Assembly: GCA_002887195.1 (NCBI GenBank)
Contig: PJAB01002121.1
Location: 1-10,380 of the forward strand
Source of the DNA: Chrysochromulina parva
Lineage: Eukaryota; Haptophyta; Prymnesiales; Chrysochromulinaceae
DNA length: 10,380 nt
Reading direction: 5' to 3'
The stretch's first letter is position 1. Every line of letters begins with the position of its first letter. Shown here in pieces: positions 7,701 to 10,380 of the stretch. The notes beneath the pieces are model-generated. The model saw nothing but the letters and a program-made list of their open reading frames with translations. It searched no databases and was not told where the DNA came from. The position numbers were made by a program, and so were the translations under genes.

Positions 7701-8266
7701 CTACAAACATGGCCAGCCGCGACGCGCATGGCCGAACACGAACATGGCGCCCAGGCACGACCATCTCAGCGCGCACGCACTCGAACCTGGAACCTCATCT
7801 CAGCGGATCATTCCTCAGCGCCGGGCATGCGGCATTGAGTCAGGGCGGCGAACCCGGAGACGCAGCGCTTGCATGGCGCCCGAGCCGAAGCCGAGGATAC
7901 TGTGCTCTTAGCCACGCCGGCGGACATGTACCTTTGATATGGTATGCCTCGAGGCATGTACAGCCAGAGCCTCTGAGCCTGGGTGGAGGACAGCAAACGG
8001 TTCCTCCTTCCTTGGCTTCAAATCATCAGCCCGATCCGGGCCTCGGGCGCGCTGCCTTGAGCGCGAGCACCAGCCTTCGGGGGCCGCTGGCCGAGAGAAG
8101 CGGTGGCAAGTACTACAGGAACATAGAATATGTGGCTCTGAGTCATGGCGGAGGAGTCGCTCTGACCCGCCCAGCTTCCGGCGGCAAAGTGCAGCCGAGT
8201 CCCCCACCTGCATCCCTGATGTTCGCGCCACCGCCAGGCTCCCCACGATCGAAGCGGGCTAAGTAA
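4736..8266 (+). CDS. 1176-residue IQ-motif protein with degenerate EF-hand-like domain
   Basis: Probable calmodulin-binding scaffold, perhaps flagellar or cytoskeletal (inference). Numbering is from the ATG at 4736 (A at -3); later in-frame ATGs at 4928 and 4949 are alternatives. Residues 1-60 are basic. Residues about 190-309 form a helical domain I associate with algal and flagellate EF-hand-like proteins, with EDWVRDTKGRGKL...FFELADTW...EYAAFL. Its D-x-K-x-R-G-x-L loop resembles an EF-hand that has lost its acidic calcium ligands. Residues 371-402 hold a TPEPTA repeat; 403-480 are Lys/Arg-rich with one IQ motif at KIQSTRRKQKAVREK. Residues 494-582 contain two copies of a helical unit ending NLSxEKRV, and 635-705 two related coiled-coil segments with PEEKAELK / PEEEAELK. 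From about 740 the chain is disordered, Pro/Ser/Gly-rich, with degenerate ALSHGGG repeats. No introns are needed over 3.5 kb. A GTAAGT overlaps the stop. Confidence 0.85.
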   Translation: MSPFRRFRETNERRQSTRAQKRRGSREVVDQALSFRLRVLERRLRVPKNHQLGQRPASASAALEMKHPVSPMADKTFHKVHWAKVRTFAQALGSIRTCIQRAVKPPQSPRKGHSIKIHSEYIGKLRQGVKSGAAAAAFDLTASARQAAEEAEQLMATGGIVTSVEDAADLEKVEYWQQGDANLATKENMEARKALRYHKVVLEALQIYWEAAQRSLQSGGDSSADELHQEGHAMMLRRIYRIMIKDFDPEDCERSIAEDWVRDTKGRGKLTRKAFCDAFFELADTWTAHIDAHEYAAFLKVLFVSVTVQKEVIGPDGKVMMVAFVWKDEVDCVFDETYAEEEAEDPAVVSKVVQDATPGVTTPSAAPLNVPTPETIATREPTATPKPTATPEPTATPEPIATKKTKEYRTRAKESVKKKGEVTAKKNKAATKIQSTRRKQKAVREKEKRKEAVLIIHKRVTEAPVVRRREREKKVTERQGIAGTRGKLQYWALRKGLPPRLQEAFDELPDEDQANLANLSAEKRVKYLKNVTNRGVPRHVIEARKLLDPHLLAIFDDLTRADQSAVANLSPEKRVIFLLRRADAIERADKGEKRMLYERMLLRAIVWSQAETGTLRQAVGMGLCRALITAEVAAIKDRLAELKRRRGGGLLTPEEKAELKRLEVRLALLEELMKLLERIAVLKRKRSPEEEAELKHLNIRLEQMMIQLFGGAEAAGEANTEATAAATADAMEGSQGSTLKLLFQRTAPPMLPKEDGRSPHGDVSARLSFTTFSSLNFSQGARVLVIPQVVGRPPVVQPTLANVRAHTQAKPQMVERPQAVGSPRSLEAPSRHSSPVPPFDDESHSFSGVDSLLVRPGIVDAPLQSGSAFPTAQLPSVPSALGHDRKAVFDHLDNKRNTAGHEHLYHVQQQTPMSDASVRDDLFASHILSLRPSPGASVRPSTVQHLAKPPQAQQSAIPAPGWHSLGDQGWAAMSVAKWPTKHEEARPSTTNMASRDAHGRTRTWRPGTTISARTHSNLEPHLSGSFLSAGHAALSQGGEPGDAALAWRPSRSRGYCALSHAGGHVPLIWYASRHVQPEPLSLGGGQQTVPPSLASNHQPDPGLGRAALSASTSLRGPLAERSGGKYYRNIEYVALSHGGGVALTRPASGGKVQPSPPPASLMFAPPPGSPRSKRAK
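5849..5938 (+). repeat. 18-bp coding repeat, five units of TPEPTA type
   Basis: Five codon-aligned 18-bp units encode TPETIA, TREPTA, TPKPTA, TPEPTA and TPEPIA. It forms a stiff Thr/Pro linker between the EF-hand-like domain and the basic IQ region of the 1176-residue protein. Confidence 0.93.
7826..8215 (+). repeat. Degenerate ALS-GGG peptide repeats in the disordered tail
   Basis: Five related stretches recur about every 25 residues: HAALSQGGE, YCALSHAGGH, EPLSLGGGQ, RAALSASTS and YVALSHGGGVAL. Several are followed about 10-15 residues later by a Pro-rich segment such as VQPEP or VQPSPPP. The similarity is at the protein level, suggesting an old, decayed expansion rather than a fresh minisatellite. 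Confidence 0.5.
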
Positions 8267-8326
8267 GTAACACACGCCACTTGCGGAGCAAGCCCGTGGC
8301 CGACGCTCTGACCTTTGTCGAACGCT

Positions 8327-8357
8327 CGAGTCGACACGAGTCGATCGACGAGTCGAC
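8327..8357. promoter_or_regulatory. Cluster of three CGAGTCGA sites with palindromic centre
   Basis: CGAGTCGA occurs at 8327-8334, 8337-8344 and 8349-8356. The 10-bp perfect palindrome GTCGATCGAC lies at 8340-8349 and GTCGAC occurs at 8330-8335 and 8352-8357. A dyad cluster in a spacer is compatible with a dimeric protein-binding site, but no factor is implied and chance is possible in DNA this rich in CG. Confidence 0.3.
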
Positions 8358-8680
8358 AAAAATAGTCTTTCAACTACCAACTAGTCGCGAATCAACGCGG
8401 GCTTCGTATTTCGGGTGTGCCGATGATTGTTGTAATTCGGTATCGTATTGTCGAGACCGCGCGCGCGCGACGCGACCGTGGAATCCCGAATCGCGGCCGA
8501 CTCGCAGCTACAACCCCAGGACGCGGCCAACCCGACCCCCGCGGCCAACTCAGAAAGGCCGCCCCCGGTGCGAACCCGACTGCCTGCCGCCTCCCGCTCC
8601 GAGGCTCCCAGAGCGCGCCTCCCCGCCGGCCTGCTGCTGCTCAAAATGAAAAGCGGTCGGCGAAGATTAAGTACATTAAG

Positions 8681-8696
8681 GCGCGCGGCCGCGCGC
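8681..8696. repeat. 16-bp perfect GC palindrome
   Basis: GCGCGCGGCCGCGCGC is its own reverse complement, with a NotI site at its centre. It is embedded in a (GC)n run and could form a cruciform or Z-DNA. Function unknown; it may simply reflect base composition. Confidence 0.85.
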
Positions 8697-9001
8697 GCCT
8701 GACGCGTAAACTCTTTTGCGGCGTCGCGCACCGCTGCGTTCTAGATCTCGAAGTTTGAGTCGCTGAGGTTGCTGCCGCTGAAGTCGGGTGGCCCTCACAT
8801 CGGTCCCTTTCCGGCTTTATTCCGGCTTGGGCGGTTTGCCGCAGCCGCGAGCCGGACTTGCTTCTTGCACTTGGATAACACTTGGACTAGCTCATTCCTG
8901 CGCGGGTGGCACACGGCGCGCGCTCAATTAATGTACAGAACCTCTGAAACGTTTCTCGACTGACTCTCTCACCACCCGGAACTGATCTCTTGTTCTCAAG
9001 A

Positions 9002-10138
9002 ATGGAATGCAAACTTCCTTTCTCGGACAAGTTCGTGGGAAAAATCGGCGATGCAATGCCCATGGCCGCCTCTTCGTCGGGAGCGGACGCGGCGCTGATT
9101 CAGGTCGATTCGCAGATCGGCATCGTCGAGGCGCAGCTCTCGCGCCTCTACGCGACGCGCAACAGTCTTGCAAATCCTGGCAAGGCGAAAGTCGACGGAG
9201 AACGCTTCTCCAACCGTTGCGCCTTCCCGCCGAGCGCCAACCTGAGTCACTGGCGTGGCACGGACGTCAAGATGCCAGTACCGTGGTGCGAGGCGTCTTC
9301 GCAGCCTCCGCCATCGCGCTCGCTCGATGAGCTCGCGCTCGAGTGGCAGGAGCGCCGCAAGGCCGATCCCAGCCAGCGGCCGCTGGGCGCCATCCCGGTT
9401 CTGCCGTCGCTTATCGTGCCGTGCTGCGCGCACAGCGGCACAACGTTTCTGTGGCGGTGCATGGAGTACGCCTTCCACCCGAAGCGCGTATGCGGCCACC
9501 TCGGTGCCACGTTGCAGAACCCGACCTACGCGGAAAGGCAAAGCGATTGGACCGCGGACCGCTGTGCGCGCCGGCGGTATCTGCTGCCCGGCCTGACCGG
9601 CAACATCGAGGGGCACTATGGGTACCGCAAGGAGTGGTTCTTCTACGGCGGCGGCTCGGCCGCGTGGAACAAGGGGTGGCAAGATTACGTGGGCGTCGAG
9701 CTGCCGCTGTGCTATTGGGAGCCCGAGTTCATGCAGGCGCTGCGGGAGCGCCCGCTCGACGATACGCTGGCCCACGCGCGCCGGCTTTGCATGGGGCCTT
9801 CATATTCACACGACGCGCGAGCATGCCTTCACCGTGCTTGCATTCCGCTCGATCTACACAAGGTGCGCCTGAGCCCCGCGTACGAGCACGAGTACAACAA
9901 GGCGACGATGCCGCGCTGGCAGTACCAAGCCACCAAGGCGCTGCCGCGCGTGGTCCCGACGAGCCACTCGGGCGCTGTAGTCTCCGACATGACGCCCAAC
10001 TACCTATGTGCTCCCAAGGCCCTGCGCAACCTCGCGGGGTCGGTCGGCGCTCCGGCGCACTGGAGGCTGCTGCTGCTCATGCGACCTCCCCTCTCGATGC
10101 TCACGGCCTCCTATAAGATGTTCGTGCGCTGGGGATGG
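9002..10138 (+). CDS. Heparan-type sulfotransferase-like protein, 5' exon (3' part off-window)
   Basis: The likely role is transfer of sulfate from PAPS to a glycan in the secretory pathway. The ATG at 9002 is in a strong context (A at -3, G at +4). From it, residues about 138-150 (VPCCAHSGTTFLW) match the 5'-phosphosulfate loop that normally reads KxGTTxL. YRKEWFFYGG at 208-217 matches the KE-x-FF motif holding the catalytic base. GAVVSDMTPNYL at about 324-335 matches the SPxYL segment, and RPPLSMLTASYKMF at 361-374 the 3'-phosphate site. Two usual key residues are changed: the loop Lys is His144, and the Ser eight after Arg361 is Ala (Ser is next to it). No N-terminal membrane anchor is visible, so an upstream exon may exist. 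The frame stops soon after the 3'-phosphate motif, but a donor TGG|GTACGC at 10139 (phase 0) suggests the domain continues in later exons. Confidence 0.72.
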
Positions 10139-10380
10139 GTACGCGTGTACGGCGAAACGTCTCCCGAGTGCCTCTGAGCGTCTCTGACGAGGACGCCTCC
10201 AAGTGCCGAGTGCCTCCAAGTTCCTCCAAGAGCCCCTGAGTCACCTCTAAGTGCCTCTGAGTCACCTCGGAGTGCCTCGGAGTACACCATGATTGCACCA
10301 TGATTGCAGGTTCGTCACCTCGGAGTGCCTCGGAGTACACCATGATTGCACCATGATTGCAGGTTCGTCACCTCGGAGTG
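10139..10380 (+). other. 5' part of an intron of the sulfotransferase gene, right end off-window
   Basis: It starts GTACGCG after TGG. Reading through gives only 12 more codons to a TGA at 10175-10177, too short to finish a sulfotransferase fold. The content is repeat-like: loose 10-bp units with CCTC cores (GTGCCTCTGA, GTCACCTCTA, AGTGCCTCGG) from about 10168, then a 53-bp tandem repeat. The donor hexamer is the same as that of the 75-nt intron. Confidence 0.6.
10261..10380 (+). repeat. 53-bp tandem repeat, 2.3 copies, each with a CAG|GT junction
   Basis: Exact copies at 10261-10313 and 10314-10366, with a third beginning at 10367 and cut by the window edge. Each unit contains two 10-bp-spaced CCTCGGAGT motifs, a doubled 11-bp CACCATGATTG, and ATTGCAG followed directly by GTTCG. 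Phased at the junction, 10310-10362 is a 53-bp block that begins GT and ends AG. Confidence 0.96.

Larger units (their letters stand above)
8267..9001. other. Spacer upstream of the sulfotransferase gene
   Basis: About 735 bp with no gene I can support. It starts with the donor-like GTAAGT that overlaps the preceding stop. It then holds a CGAGTCGA/GTCGAC cluster (8327-8357), an alternating GC run near 8459-8471, a Pro/Arg-rich open stretch (8448-8702) that looks like GC-rich chance coding, and a 16-bp palindrome at 8681-8696. Just before the sulfotransferase ATG, 8980-9000 is pyrimidine-rich and ends TTGTTCTCAAG, so the first visible ATG could sit at the start of an internal exon. Confidence 0.5.

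Noticed and set aside
8448..8702. 84-codon Pro/Arg-rich frame in the spacer
   Set aside because: No ordered motif, composition matches chance reading of GC-rich DNA, and overlapping frames on both strands are equally open.
8996..9775. 259-codon minus-strand frame opposite the sulfotransferase exon
   Set aside because: Arg-rich with no motif; the plus strand shows ordered PAPS-binding and catalytic motifs.

Overview
The window looks like nuclear DNA from a GC-rich unicellular eukaryote, most likely an alga such as a haptophyte (moderate confidence; dinoflagellate or another microalga is possible). The reasons are genes broken by short GT-AG introns, long alanine/proline/glycine-rich low-complexity proteins, in-frame coding minisatellites, no bacterial operon layout or Shine-Dalgarno sites, and a typical algal protein set (IQ-motif protein, ARM-repeat protein, heparan-type sulfotransferase). 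All four genes are on the + strand.

Layout. (1) 1-3226: 3' part of a gene for a large low-complexity protein of unknown function. The window opens inside one of its introns, which is a pure 10-bp tandem repeat. Three exons follow (186-651, 892-930, 1006-3226), separated by introns of 240 and 75 nt. (2) 3227-3669: non-coding spacer. (3) 3670-4566: small ARM-repeat protein. (4) 4736-8266: 1176-residue intronless ORF with a degenerate EF-hand-like algal domain, an IQ motif, duplicated helical units and a long disordered tail. (5) 8267-9001: spacer with GTCGAC/CGAGTCGA clusters and a GC palindrome. (6) 9002-10138: first visible exon of a sulfotransferase-like gene, cut by a donor site just after the PAPS 3'-phosphate motif. 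Its intron runs off the right edge and is again made of CCTC-core repeats. The four genes show no common pathway.

The most interesting material is in the introns. The two complete introns are each bounded by a direct repeat that spans a splice site (17 bp with one mismatch for the first, a perfect 32 bp for the second). This is the footprint expected if introns arise by local duplication or by introner-like insertion. Three introns in two genes share a short CCTCTGA-core tandem unit that resembles a branch-point motif, and in one of them an 83-bp unit has tripled the 3' splice site. All splice calls here come from sequence and frame logic only; no transcript data were available.
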